Below, piece after piece: positions 5,784-12,507 of a stretch of 12,507 nt of DNA. The notes beneath the pieces were generated by a model. That model ran no database searches and had not been told where the DNA came from. It saw only the letters and a program-made list of their open reading frames with translations. The stretch lies in NCBI GenBank assembly GCA_020431945.1, contig JAGQHH010000133.1, forward strand, positions 1 through 12,507. The letters run 5' to 3'. The DNA comes from Cyanobacteria bacterium HKST-UBA02. GTDB taxonomy: Bacteria > Cyanobacteriota > Vampirovibrionia > Obscuribacterales > Obscuribacteraceae. Numbering within the stretch: the first letter of the stretch is position 1; each line of letters begins with the position of its first letter. The position numbers and the translations under genes were made by a program.

Positions 5784-7067
5784 TCAAACGCTGCTCGCAT
5801 CTGAAGACAAAACGTCAGCCCCATCCTTTGCCCCGCGGGCAATGGTACGCTCCAGCAAGATGAGGCCCAGGAGACCGAGCAAGTTGACGGCAGCAAGAAC
5901 CAGCCAGTAGCGGACGGCTACTTCAGGTCCGTGATCGAGAGCAGCGAGCCCGATAGCTGGACCGATGGAGCCGGCGATGCCCCAGCACAGCGAATTGACG
6001 GCGAGATATGTTGCCCTGGAGCGCTGCGGAGCAATCTCCACCACCAGCGACGATGCGGACGGTCCGTATAGGGCGTTCGCCGCGGCAAAGGCTGCAACGG
6101 TCAGAAAGGAAAGAAACACCACATGCTCTGCTCCCATATGTCCCAGCGAAGCCACCGCGCAGTTGGCCCCGATCCAGAAGATGCAGGCAGAGCCCAGGAC
6201 CCTCGTTTTGCGCCTGTGAGCAGTGAGTCGAGCAATCGGCATCACCAGAAGTGATACCAGTACTATATAAACAGAAAATGAGATCGATACATAACTGCCG
6301 CCCAGGCTGCCGGTCTTCTCACCCACGAAGTTCGAGAGATATAACGGTAGAGCCGAGCTCATCTGGAGAATGTTGTTCGTGAACAAGAGATTCAGCACAG
6401 CATAAATTAAAAGCACCCGGTCCCTGGCAGCGCCAGCCCAGTTGCTCAAAAGACCCGGGCGCTTGCCCTTCTCTGCATCTAGAGTTTCTCTGATACCACG
6501 AAGCACGAACAGAAACAGCACCATATACGACGCAGAATCTAGAATGAAGAGCAGCCGATAGGCACTGTGAAAGCCAATCACGAGTCCGCCCGCCACCACA
6601 CCGAGCCCCAGCCCGATATAGTCCGCCATTCGGGTGAGAGCAAAAGCCTCGTTGAGCTTGCCCGGTTTGGTAATATCAGAGATCAGCGACTCGGCAGCCG
6701 GCCAGTAGAAGCCGATACCAAGTCCGGTGAGAATATTCCCCATCAAGAACTGCCAGAACTGATCGGTGGCGGCGAAGAAAGCCGCCCCACAGGCGAGCAG
6801 AAATGAGGCTATCAGTAGCGACCCCTTCCGCCCGATGCCCGGATAGTCCGCGAAGGTGCCGCCGAGAAATCTCCCCAGGACGCCGAAGAATCCACCACAG
6901 CCAATACCGAGCCCGACATTGGTAGCAGAGATCCCGGCTACATTGACGAAGAAGATCGGCGCATAGAAAATCGTCAGCCCGGTGCCCACGGCAGACGCGA
7001 GCCGCCCCAGCGACAAAACGACCACTTGTCTGTCGAGTCCGGATACCAGCGGAAATTGGAGCTTCAC
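5784..7067 (-). CDS. MFS transporter
   Basis: This is a 427-residue inner-membrane protein of the major facilitator superfamily with about twelve hydrophobic segments in two halves. The loop after the second helix carries the MFS signature (GGTFADYPGIGRK, residues 69-81). The fourth-helix region has GLGIGFYWPAAESLISD (115-131), typical of drug- and sugar-efflux-like members. A central basic loop with RGIRETLDAEKGKR separates the halves. The second half contains ANALYGPSASSLVVEIAP and PQRSRATYLAVN, which resemble the duplicated motif. Substrate is unknown; efflux is the likelier guess. The start is GTG 7067 without a clear ribosome site; the frame is closed shortly upstream by a TAG. The gene ends 144 bases before the DUF3298 gene on the same strand. 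That gap is long enough for the downstream cluster to have its own promoter. Confidence 0.92.
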   Translation of the reverse strand: MKLQFPLVSGLDRQVVVLSLGRLASAVGTGLTIFYAPIFFVNVAGISATNVGLGIGCGGFFGVLGRFLGGTFADYPGIGRKGSLLIASFLLACGAAFFAATDQFWQFLMGNILTGLGIGFYWPAAESLISDITKPGKLNEAFALTRMADYIGLGLGVVAGGLVIGFHSAYRLLFILDSASYMVLFLFVLRGIRETLDAEKGKRPGLLSNWAGAARDRVLLIYAVLNLLFTNNILQMSSALPLYLSNFVGEKTGSLGGSYVSISFSVYIVLVSLLVMPIARLTAHRRKTRVLGSACIFWIGANCAVASLGHMGAEHVVFLSFLTVAAFAAANALYGPSASSLVVEIAPQRSRATYLAVNSLCWGIAGSIGPAIGLAALDHGPEVAVRYWLVLAAVNLLGLLGLILLERTIARGAKDGADVLSSDASSV

Positions 7068-7170
7068 CAGGTACGACCAATCTAGCCTCTACCAATCAGT
7101 CGATTTTACCCCGAATTCGATTCAGAGTTCAGAAAGCATCAAGTCGGAATGAGATAAAATCGCAGGGACT
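7068..7170. promoter_or_regulatory. divergent promoter region between MFS transporter and DUF4253-like gene
   Basis: This 103-base gap separates two genes that point away from each other. On the minus strand, CTGAAC (7127-7132) and TAAAAT (7103-7108) lie 18 bases apart and would start the MFS transcript near 7096. On the plus strand, TAAAAT (7155-7160) is a possible -10 box, but it lies very close to the GTG at 7171. If used, it would favour ATG 7186 as the real start or a nearly leaderless message. Both matches are by eye only. Confidence 0.35.
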
Positions 7171-8427
7171 GTGCCCGAGATTGTCATGGACCCATTCAAG
7201 TTGACCAATAGTGATCTCGAACTCGCGGAGGAGCTCAACTTCTCCAGAGACGCTGTTGAGATAGTGAAAACCGCGACCGGCTCTACACTGCAAAAGGTCA
7301 CGATGAGTGTTATCGGATGGACGGTCGAGGACGATCCACAGAGCACAATGGCCAACTTGGAGAGCTCGATTGAGAAACTGGAATCGCTCAAAGACAACTT
7401 CCCGGAACTCACAAAGCATATCGACGCCAGCCTGAAGAGGCTATCTGATTCTCCCCTGTCGAAAACAATGAACAACCCTACTTACAGGAGATTTCAGAGA
7501 GAGTTCGAGTCCTTCAAACCGTTCATCGCTCAGCGACTCGAAGAAGCACAAATCCAGGAGGCGCAAGTCCAGGAGACGCAAGTCCAGGGGAAGTCAGCTC
7601 ACGGATTTCTCAATCTACCCGAGGGCTCTTCAATCCACGACTTGGAAGATGCAATGAACCGAACACTGGAACAGCTCCATGAAGAGTTTGCCGATGTCGA
7701 GCTTGATGCGAAGTACAGACCTGCTCACGCTATCGAGTTCTCGCTTCCGGAAAACACATCATGCAATCTCATAGAGCTAAAGGAAAGACTTGTACCACTC
7801 GGATACGGCACATATAAGACATCAAGTTTATTGAGCAACACTGTCCACTTCAAAGACCGCGAAAGTCTCGAAGTGGCAGCTGAAAAAGCTGCTGTCATTT
7901 ATTCGAATCCTGAATCAAGAGTGACAGAAGAGGTCAAAAGGGAGGTGGACTTCAATCCAGAAACGGATTATCCGGATACATTTTTGATGATGGTAAGCAC
8001 CCCTGGTTCGACGCTCAAGAAACTGGCGATTGGCAAATGGGAAATTACATATCATGCCAGATTCCAGTTAACAACGGCTGCGAGCAGGGCTGTTCTCGTA
8101 AGAACAGGCGAAGTCGATCAATTTCGATTCGTGGAGCTGGTCGGTACATCAGGACGAAAGAACCAACCATCCGTAAATACTGTGATCGACAAGCTGAGGA
8201 AATGGGACAGAGACATTGGGTTGACCATATTGGCTGCCGAAAGACACTCTGTCAGTATCAGACTTCACCAGAGACCTAACGACCTCGAGGACTTCCTGAA
8301 AGAGGCTTGCGAAATATGCCCCGCTCTGCTCTATGACATCTCGAATTCAATCATTACACCAGCAGGAATTAGAGAGCTGGCAAAAGCATTTTCAATAGAC
8401 ACAACAATGACTCTCAAATGGCATTGA
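7171..8427 (+). CDS. DUF4253-like domain protein with coiled N-terminal region
   Basis: This is a 418-residue soluble protein with no signal peptide or membrane helix. Residues 316-418 resemble the DUF4253 domain. They have DQFRFVELVGTSG (316-328), VIDKLRKWDRDIGLTILAAE (338-357), a Pro before a helical DLEDFLKEACEICP (371-384), and a final GIRELAKAFS before a strand ending LKWH where the family usually ends in a WWD-like motif. The family's function is not established. Residues 60-140 are helical and charged, ending in three copies of a five-residue repeat (QIQEA, QVQET, QVQGK). Residues 180-310 are mixed alpha/beta and unrecognised. GTG 7171 has AGGG only three bases upstream, and ATG 7186 is an equally reasonable start. 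The gene looks more AT-rich than its neighbours by eye, which may mean separate acquisition. A TATAAC box in its end may serve the next gene. Confidence 0.62.
   Translation: MPEIVMDPFKLTNSDLELAEELNFSRDAVEIVKTATGSTLQKVTMSVIGWTVEDDPQSTMANLESSIEKLESLKDNFPELTKHIDASLKRLSDSPLSKTMNNPTYRRFQREFESFKPFIAQRLEEAQIQEAQVQETQVQGKSAHGFLNLPEGSSIHDLEDAMNRTLEQLHEEFADVELDAKYRPAHAIEFSLPENTSCNLIELKERLVPLGYGTYKTSSLLSNTVHFKDRESLEVAAEKAAVIYSNPESRVTEEVKREVDFNPETDYPDTFLMMVSTPGSTLKKLAIGKWEITYHARFQLTTAASRAVLVRTGEVDQFRFVELVGTSGRKNQPSVNTVIDKLRKWDRDIGLTILAAERHSVSIRLHQRPNDLEDFLKEACEICPALLYDISNSIITPAGIRELAKAFSIDTTMTLKWH
7546..7590 (+). repeat. three tandem 15-bp repeats in the DUF4253-like gene
   Basis: Units of 15 bases lie at 7546-7560 (GCACAAATCCAGGAG), 7561-7575 (GCGCAAGTCCAGGAG) and 7576-7590 (ACGCAAGTCCAGGGG). 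They stay in frame and encode a five-residue repeat of the QVQE(A/T) type between the coiled N-terminal region and the next domain. The copies differ at one to four positions, so the expansion is not entirely recent. Confidence 0.9.
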
Positions 8428-8437
8428 AGGGTATAAC
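8407..8437 (+). promoter_or_regulatory. possible promoter of the TonB-like gene
   Basis: TATAAC (8432-8437) matches the -10 consensus in five of six positions. ATGACT (8407-8412) is a partial -35 match with a 19-base spacer. The elements span the 3' end of the DUF4253-like gene and would give a leader of about 57 bases before ATG 8501. Confidence 0.3.
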
Positions 8438-8500
8438 TCAAAGAACGACACTGCTACGAATCAGACGACCAAGTCAAATCAGACAAGATGAATTCGGCCC

Positions 8501-9049
8501 ATGGCTCATAGAATCGGAACATACTTCCTTGCCCTTGTGATAGCCGGTGCCGCTGGCGCGCCTCAGGTGTGGGCGGGAGACGGTCCGAACGACTGGGACG
8601 GAGAGGTGGGAAAATGCCTTGCGGTTTCGCCCTATCAATACGTCAATGGATGCCCGGCAGTCGTTACAGTCGCGATTGAAGTACCGAGTCAGAAGAAGCA
8701 GGAGGACTGGAGCAGCTGGGCAGGCGCGCTCGCCTCGAGCCTGAGGAGCTCCATCGAACGGGATATAGAATGCCCCCTGGTAAAGCAAGACGAAGTCCGC
8801 AAGACTAGCCTCCTCTTCAAGGTCACGGATGACGGCAAAATCAAGCAGATTGAGCGCAGTGGAAACACTGAGTTCGATAACTTTCTGTGCAAGAAAGTCA
8901 GAAATATGGAAGGCTACCCGATCCTGAAATTCCCGCGAACATCCGTCAAGCAGGTCTTATTAAAGGCCAGCTTTATGCAGGCGAGCACCCTAACTCCTCC
9001 TCCAGCCTTCACGCCGAAGGACAATCCCCTGCGAAAGACCCGCGACTGA
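8501..9049 (+). CDS. exported protein with a TonB/TolA C-terminal-like domain
   Basis: This is a 182-residue protein with a signal peptide (residues 1-25, ending VWA), so the mature part is periplasmic or secreted. Residues 70-158 resemble the TonB/TolA C-terminal fold. A helix (WAGALASSLRSSIERDIE) is followed by a strand-turn-strand (SLLFKVTDDGKIKQIERSG), a helix with FDNFLCKKVRN, a YPILKFP segment and a final strand VLLKASF. TonB and TolA proteins normally have an N-terminal membrane anchor and a long proline- or alanine-rich spacer; this one has neither, so it is a stand-alone domain and not a full transducer. Cysteines at 39, 51, 91 and 130 could form two disulfides. The end is Pro-rich (TPPPAFTP). 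ATG 8501 starts the signal peptide, but no good ribosome site is seen. It converges on the SUKH gene with 12 bases between the stops. Confidence 0.65.
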   Translation: MAHRIGTYFLALVIAGAAGAPQVWAGDGPNDWDGEVGKCLAVSPYQYVNGCPAVVTVAIEVPSQKKQEDWSSWAGALASSLRSSIERDIECPLVKQDEVRKTSLLFKVTDDGKIKQIERSGNTEFDNFLCKKVRNMEGYPILKFPRTSVKQVLLKASFMQASTLTPPPAFTPKDNPLRKTRD

Positions 9050-9061
9050 CACCAGCCCACC

Positions 9062-10054
9062 TCAGCCCCGCCACTGATAGCTTCCTGCGACGAGCCTTGT
9101 GACGAATTCCCGGTCGTGTTTCTCCCAGGTCTCTCCGTCCTTCGAAAGCCAAAATACGGTATCGACGCTCTCTTCATCGGCGTGCATCAGGACATCGTTC
9201 AAATTGTTCTTGAGATTCAGCCTGCCACCTGTCGTAATTGAAAGCAGTCCCCAGCTGATCCCCGGTCCCTGATCCGTCCATGCTTTCATCGCCTGTTGCA
9301 TCCCGGTGGCAAACGTTTGATTCAAGAATCTGATCAGCGTGCCGCTCTTTTTACCCGAGAACGAAATACCGACCCATGTCGTTACTGGCGCCACAGTCGG
9401 ATCGGCGCTGGAAGCACCGGAAAAGCTATCGCCATCCGCACTGCCGGAAACGCGCCGAAGTCCATATTCCCTATGATACTCGTATGCTCCCGACTCAAGA
9501 GACTCGGCCAGAGTTTCCAGATATTCAGCAAGGGAGCCAGCCAGCACTGGGCGTTCTCCTGACTCGTGGGAAAAGGCGATCACCTGCCCGGCAATTCCGC
9601 CATCTACCGGTGCCGTATCGATACAATAATAGTCGCCCGCGCCATTAGTGGCAAAAGGAATCCAGCCAGGATGCCACCACTGGGACGAGACCCCATCACC
9701 GGGGACGGACACCGAATCCTTGTAATCACCACCCTCGAGCAGCTCCTTTTGCATCTGCCAATCCCTTGCTACGTCTTCAAGCGAAAGAGGCGAGTAAGCC
9801 ATATCGTCCGAATCGTCCGCGGAGGGGAAAACACCAATTTCCGTATCACCCTCGGCATCCCCCTCGGTACCATCAATGAGCCCATAGAGGCTGATGAAGT
9901 CCTTCGGGAGCTTCGCGCCTGAAAGCGACTCGAAAGACTTCAGCGCCTTGGCCTCGGCGCCAGACATCTTGAGGTTCGACAAGGCGGATGGAGCGTTCTC
10001 AGCCAACCACTTGCAAATTCGTTTCCAGGATTTACTCACCGAAGCCCGAGTCAC
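9062..10054 (-). CDS. SMI1/KNR4 (SUKH) family protein with extra C-terminal domain
   Basis: This is a 330-residue soluble protein. Residues 1-190 match the SMI1/KNR4 (SUKH) fold. The features are an N-terminal helix with KRICKWLAEN, FESLSGAKLPKDFISLYGLIDG (41-62), SLEDVARDWQ (91-100), WWHPGWIPFATNGAGDYYCID (126-146) and GQVIAFSHESGERPVLAGS (156-174), then a helix YLETLAESLESG. In bacteria this superfamily includes immunity proteins against secreted nuclease and deaminase toxins; the yeast member takes part in cell-wall signalling. Residues 225-330 (from TTWVGISFSGKKSG to the end) are a second domain I do not recognise. The GTG start at 10054 overlaps the kinase stop by four bases and has AGGAG five bases upstream, so the two genes are almost certainly co-translated. 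No toxin gene lies beside it within the window, which argues for a signalling rather than an immunity role here. Confidence 0.82.
   Translation of the reverse strand: MTRASVSKSWKRICKWLAENAPSALSNLKMSGAEAKALKSFESLSGAKLPKDFISLYGLIDGTEGDAEGDTEIGVFPSADDSDDMAYSPLSLEDVARDWQMQKELLEGGDYKDSVSVPGDGVSSQWWHPGWIPFATNGAGDYYCIDTAPVDGGIAGQVIAFSHESGERPVLAGSLAEYLETLAESLESGAYEYHREYGLRRVSGSADGDSFSGASSADPTVAPVTTWVGISFSGKKSGTLIRFLNQTFATGMQQAMKAWTDQGPGISWGLLSITTGGRLNLKNNLNDVLMHADEESVDTVFWLSKDGETWEKHDREFVTRLVAGSYQWRG
9065..9382 (-). other. unrecognised C-terminal domain of the SUKH protein
   Basis: These bases encode residues 225-330, beyond the usual end of a SUKH domain and after a Ser/Gly/Asp-rich linker (GSADGDSFSGASSAD). 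The segment has TWVGISFSGKKSGTLIRFLNQ, then GMQQAMKAWTDQGPGISWG, then a hydrophobic strand with LLSITTGGRLNL, then SVDTVFWLSKDGETWEKHD. The alternation suggests a compact alpha/beta domain. I know no family for it. Confidence 0.55.
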
Positions 10055-10064
10055 CGTTTCTCCT
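10051..10064 (-). promoter_or_regulatory. GTGA stop-start overlap and ribosome site joining kinase and SUKH genes
   Basis: On the minus strand, the kinase stop TGA (10053-10051) overlaps the SUKH start GTG (10054-10052). AGGAG (10064-10060) lies five bases before the GTG, within the last kinase codons. This arrangement supports the non-ATG start and indicates translational coupling. Confidence 0.85.
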
Positions 10065-12507
10065 CTTTACCACCACTGGCATTGTGGCTTCCCTTGCCGG
10101 CACCAGTCGTCCCAATCTCCTTGAGGACAAACTCGTGGCAACTCTTGATCTTGCTGACCTGCGGGCTGTCGAGCAGTCCGGAATCCGCGAGTTTCAACGC
10201 CTCCTCGATGGAAGCGAGTCCTTCCTTCTGATGCCCGAGCTCGACTGCGACGAGTCCGTAGCCTACAAGCTGGTCCGAATAAATCCGGGCTTCCAGTCCT
10301 TCGGAAGCAGCGTCGCCCTGGTGCTCTGCCCATCGCGCTCTTGCCACATCAAGCGACTTTTCCATACGCTCCACCAGTCTGGTGCGCGTTTGCGTATCAG
10401 CAACGCAGCGTGCCGCAAGCGGAGCGAACTCCGGCGTTATCTGCACCATTTGCGACACCGGTGTCGACAGCACCCGCTCTACATCGATCGAGAATCTCGC
10501 CCTGGCTTCCGGCTCCTTGTCGTTTGCAAGCAGCGCCGAGGCCAGAGTGTCGTTCGCTCGAAAATAGTCGTAATCGCGCTTGTGCTTGAAGCAATCGACC
10601 GAAGCCACTTTCTGTTGCAGGAAAGAGGTCGCTCGGACAAGGCTGATAGACCCTCCCTGGTGAATATAGCCCTCGGCAGCAGACTGAAACACGGGAGAGC
10701 GATACCAGTGTTCGCTGGGCAAGGTCGTCTGGGTGACTCGCACAGCCTCTTCCAGCTCGTGAGAAGCCTCATCGCCCTTATCTTCCACGGCAGCTATCCA
10801 GGACAGGAGGCTGCGGCACTCAGCGATAACATCCGGCTGCGGATTCTCTTCCGCCGAGGCGAGCACCAGATGCTTCTCGACAAACTCTTCCGCCTTAGCA
10901 GGGTCTTTGAGGTCCTCCAGAGAGGTTGCCACCATAAGCTTGATAGTTCGCTGGAGCACCGAAGTGCTACCGCCCCGCTCTCTAGCCAGACCAGCAGCTT
11001 CCTCGTAGCGCTGTACAGCCATCTCCCCTTTGCCTATAGTCTTGTAGGCGTCACCAGCAATTGACAGATCGTATGCATCGAGTTTGATACCACGCTTCGA
11101 CTGAAGCTCCTCGAAGCGGCCGAGAATTTCACCGGCACCATTCCTATCACCTCTAATGGCGGCTACATAAGCTGAATAAAGTAGGCACCGAGCCTCATTC
11201 AATGGCACCGCTTCCTCGTACCGAGATTCGGATTTCGAATTATCGGAGTTGGTGTCATCTTTCGAGTCCTTAGAATTCGAGTTCTTAGAATTCGAGTCAC
11301 CATCCTTCGAGGCAGCACCACCTTCCACAGCATGAGCCGCGAGCCGGGCAACTCGCAAACCTTCCTCGACCACCGGCGCGATGCTGTCTGTCAGCTCTGC
11401 TCGCTCCGGACTTCCGGGGGGCGCTTCCTGACACTGCATGATTAGTGCACGCGAGAGGAGAGTGACAGGCTCGAGCACTCTGACATCGTCCGGTCCGTAG
11501 GCGCCCTTGAGCGAAGCGATGACCTTCGTAAGAAAAGTCGTAGCGCCTTCGAGGTCATCGCTGGCGATCTTGCCAGTCGCTATTTTGTACACCCGGTCGT
11601 AGAGCACGTCGAATCCGACGTTCGCCGTCATCCCGAAAACATCCGTTGCGATGCTCCAGTCCTCGGCATCGTCCTTCTCACCAGCCTTTTCTTCATAGGC
11701 GGAAAGTCGCTCCTGCAGAGCCGAGAGTCTGGTCTGATCCCCCAGAATAAATGCCACCAGCGCCTGCTTCTCCAGGGCGTTTCGAATCTGATCCGCCTTC
11801 ATGTCTTTCTGCGCGCAGGCAGCCGCCTTGCCGAATTCCGCATAGGCGTCTTCGTAGCGCAGGGTGTTCAGCATTCGCAAGCCTGCTTCGTCGTGACCTT
11901 TCCAGGTATCGGCGAGCTTGTCGAAAATCAGAGTGCCGGTACCGATCACCCCGATCCATATGAGTATCTCGAGGGGCTGGCGCCACCACTTCGGTCTTCT
12001 CGCCTTCTTGATTTTATGAGCCCTGGTCAGATCCTTGATGCTATCCGCAGACTGCGACTTGAGAGTCTCGAAAGCACCGGTGAGCTCGTCGACGCTGCTG
12101 AAGCGATCCTTCGGATCTTTAGCAAGCATCTTGGCGAGCACCACCTCGAGAGCATCGTAGTTGGCGAAGTCTTTGTGACTGCGGGGAATCTTCGGCACAT
12201 CGAGCTCGAGATGAGCCTTCATGGTCTCGAAATAGGACGTTCCCATGAATGGCGGGTCCCCGGTCAGACACTCGAACATCACGCAACCGAGCGAATAGAT
12301 ATCAGACCGCCCGTCGAGCTTCTTTCCCTGCCACTGCTCCGGGCTCATATACGGCGGGCTCCCGAACACATCGCCGGTTTGCGTCAGATTGAGCTTGTCG
12401 ACATCCTCTCCGGCGACCTTGGCAATACCGAAATCAGCGATCTTCGTCCGCCTGATACCATCCGCGCTATCAATGATGGCGATATTGCTGGGCTTCAGAT
12501 CGCGATG
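10051..12507 (-). CDS. membrane-anchored Ser/Thr protein kinase with TPR-like C-terminal region, N-terminus missing
   Basis: The frame runs to the window edge, so 818 C-terminal residues are visible and the ATP-binding N-lobe lies outside. Visible residue 1 is the His of the catalytic loop HRDLKPSN (catalytic Asp3, Lys5, Asn8). DFG is at 25-27, the activation segment GSPPYMSPE at 49-57, DIYSLGCVMFE at 69-79 and the conserved DRF at 134-136. All catalytic residues in the visible lobe are intact, so an active Hanks-type kinase is expected. Basic residues (KIKKARRPK) precede one membrane helix (about 177-198, LEILIWIGVIGTGTLIF), placing the kinase in the cytoplasm and the rest outside. Residues 200-800 are helical repeats of TPR type (for example AGDAYKTIGKGEMAVQRYEEA), broken by an Asn/Ser/Asp/Lys-rich stretch near 396-432. 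The TPR-like part may bind protein partners. A GTG at 12369 is an internal codon and not the start. The stop overlaps the SUKH gene. Confidence 0.95.
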   Translation of the reverse strand, partial: HRDLKPSNIAIIDSADGIRRTKIADFGIAKVAGEDVDKLNLTQTGDVFGSPPYMSPEQWQGKKLDGRSDIYSLGCVMFECLTGDPPFMGTSYFETMKAHLELDVPKIPRSHKDFANYDALEVVLAKMLAKDPKDRFSSVDELTGAFETLKSQSADSIKDLTRAHKIKKARRPKWWRQPLEILIWIGVIGTGTLIFDKLADTWKGHDEAGLRMLNTLRYEDAYAEFGKAAACAQKDMKADQIRNALEKQALVAFILGDQTRLSALQERLSAYEEKAGEKDDAEDWSIATDVFGMTANVGFDVLYDRVYKIATGKIASDDLEGATTFLTKVIASLKGAYGPDDVRVLEPVTLLSRALIMQCQEAPPGSPERAELTDSIAPVVEEGLRVARLAAHAVEGGAASKDGDSNSKNSNSKDSKDDTNSDNSKSESRYEEAVPLNEARCLLYSAYVAAIRGDRNGAGEILGRFEELQSKRGIKLDAYDLSIAGDAYKTIGKGEMAVQRYEEAAGLARERGGSTSVLQRTIKLMVATSLEDLKDPAKAEEFVEKHLVLASAEENPQPDVIAECRSLLSWIAAVEDKGDEASHELEEAVRVTQTTLPSEHWYRSPVFQSAAEGYIHQGGSISLVRATSFLQQKVASVDCFKHKRDYDYFRANDTLASALLANDKEPEARARFSIDVERVLSTPVSQMVQITPEFAPLAARCVADTQTRTRLVERMEKSLDVARARWAEHQGDAASEGLEARIYSDQLVGYGLVAVELGHQKEGLASIEEALKLADSGLLDSPQVSKIKSCHEFVLKEIGTTGAGKGSHNASGGKEEKR
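11261..11305 (-). repeat. 15-bp tandem repeats coding a Ser/Asn/Lys/Asp linker in the kinase
   Basis: On the plus strand the units are TTCGAGTCCTTAGAA (11261-11275), TTCGAGTTCTTAGAA (11276-11290) and a decayed copy TTCGAGTCACCATCC (11291-11305); a further TTCGAG begins at 11306. The first two differ at one base. They keep the kinase frame and encode a hydrophilic linker (SNSKNSNSKDSKDD on the minus strand) between helical repeat blocks. Confidence 0.85.

Noticed and set aside
7171..9049. A toxin-immunity or defence island around the DUF4253-like and TonB-like genes
   Set aside because: No nuclease, deaminase, secretion signal with a toxin C-terminus, helicase, reverse transcriptase or restriction gene is visible nearby. 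The families alone do not make a defence system.
9988..11064. Long plus-strand open frame of 358 codons opposite the kinase gene
   Set aside because: It lies entirely antisense to the well-supported kinase and SUKH genes, is rich in Arg, Ser and Leu without domain motifs, and has no ribosome site. Long antisense frames are common opposite GC-rich genes.
10051..12369. Kinase gene starting at the GTG at 12369
   Set aside because: The frame continues to the window edge through HRDLKPSN and DFG, so this GTG is an internal valine codon in the activation segment.

Overview
The window is about 12.5 kb of dense bacterial chromosome. It holds eleven genes, nine complete on clear grounds, one less certain small membrane protein, and two cut by the window edges among them. 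No intergenic gap reaches 150 bases. I see no rRNA, tRNA, CRISPR array, transposase, insertion sequence or phage gene. The DNA looks moderately GC-rich. GTG starts, some genes without a Shine-Dalgarno site, a serine/threonine kinase fused to tetratricopeptide repeats, a secreted thioredoxin-type protein and an EF-hand protein suggest a large-genome environmental Gram-negative bacterium. The kinase activation-segment wording reminds me of non-photosynthetic relatives of cyanobacteria (Vampirovibrionia/Obscuribacterales). That is a recollection, not a result; Planctomycetes or Acidobacteria are alternatives.

Layout. Positions 1-2690 run on the plus strand: the tail of an anchored protein (1-174), a single EF-hand protein (282-866), an APC amino-acid permease (1000-2304) and a small DUF6984-like protein that overlaps the permease stop (2301-2690). 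Positions 2774-7067 run on the minus strand. Read in transcription order they are an MFS transporter (7067-5784), an exported two-domain protein ending in a DUF3298/RsiV-like domain (5639-4491), a small three-helix membrane protein (4483-4175) and a secreted thioredoxin-fold protein with a helical extension (4117-2774). The last three are closely spaced and may be an envelope operon. A divergent promoter region (7068-7170) separates them from two plus-strand genes: a 418-residue protein with a DUF4253-like C-terminus (7171-8427) and an exported TonB/TolA C-terminal-like protein (8501-9049). The right end (9062-12507, minus strand) is a translationally coupled pair: a membrane-anchored Ser/Thr kinase with a long TPR-like region, whose start lies outside the window, and a SMI1/KNR4 (SUKH) protein with an unrecognised C-terminal domain.

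How they may work together. Two units look meaningful. The first is the kinase-SUKH pair, joined by a GTGA overlap behind a strong ribosome site, which suggests signalling through a kinase and an adaptor-like partner. The second is the DUF3298 / three-helix protein / thioredoxin cluster, which suggests a cell-envelope function. The permease and its overlapping DUF6984-like partner form a third, smaller unit. No complete known defence, secretion or biosynthetic system is present. The best candidate for something undescribed is the kinase-SUKH pair.
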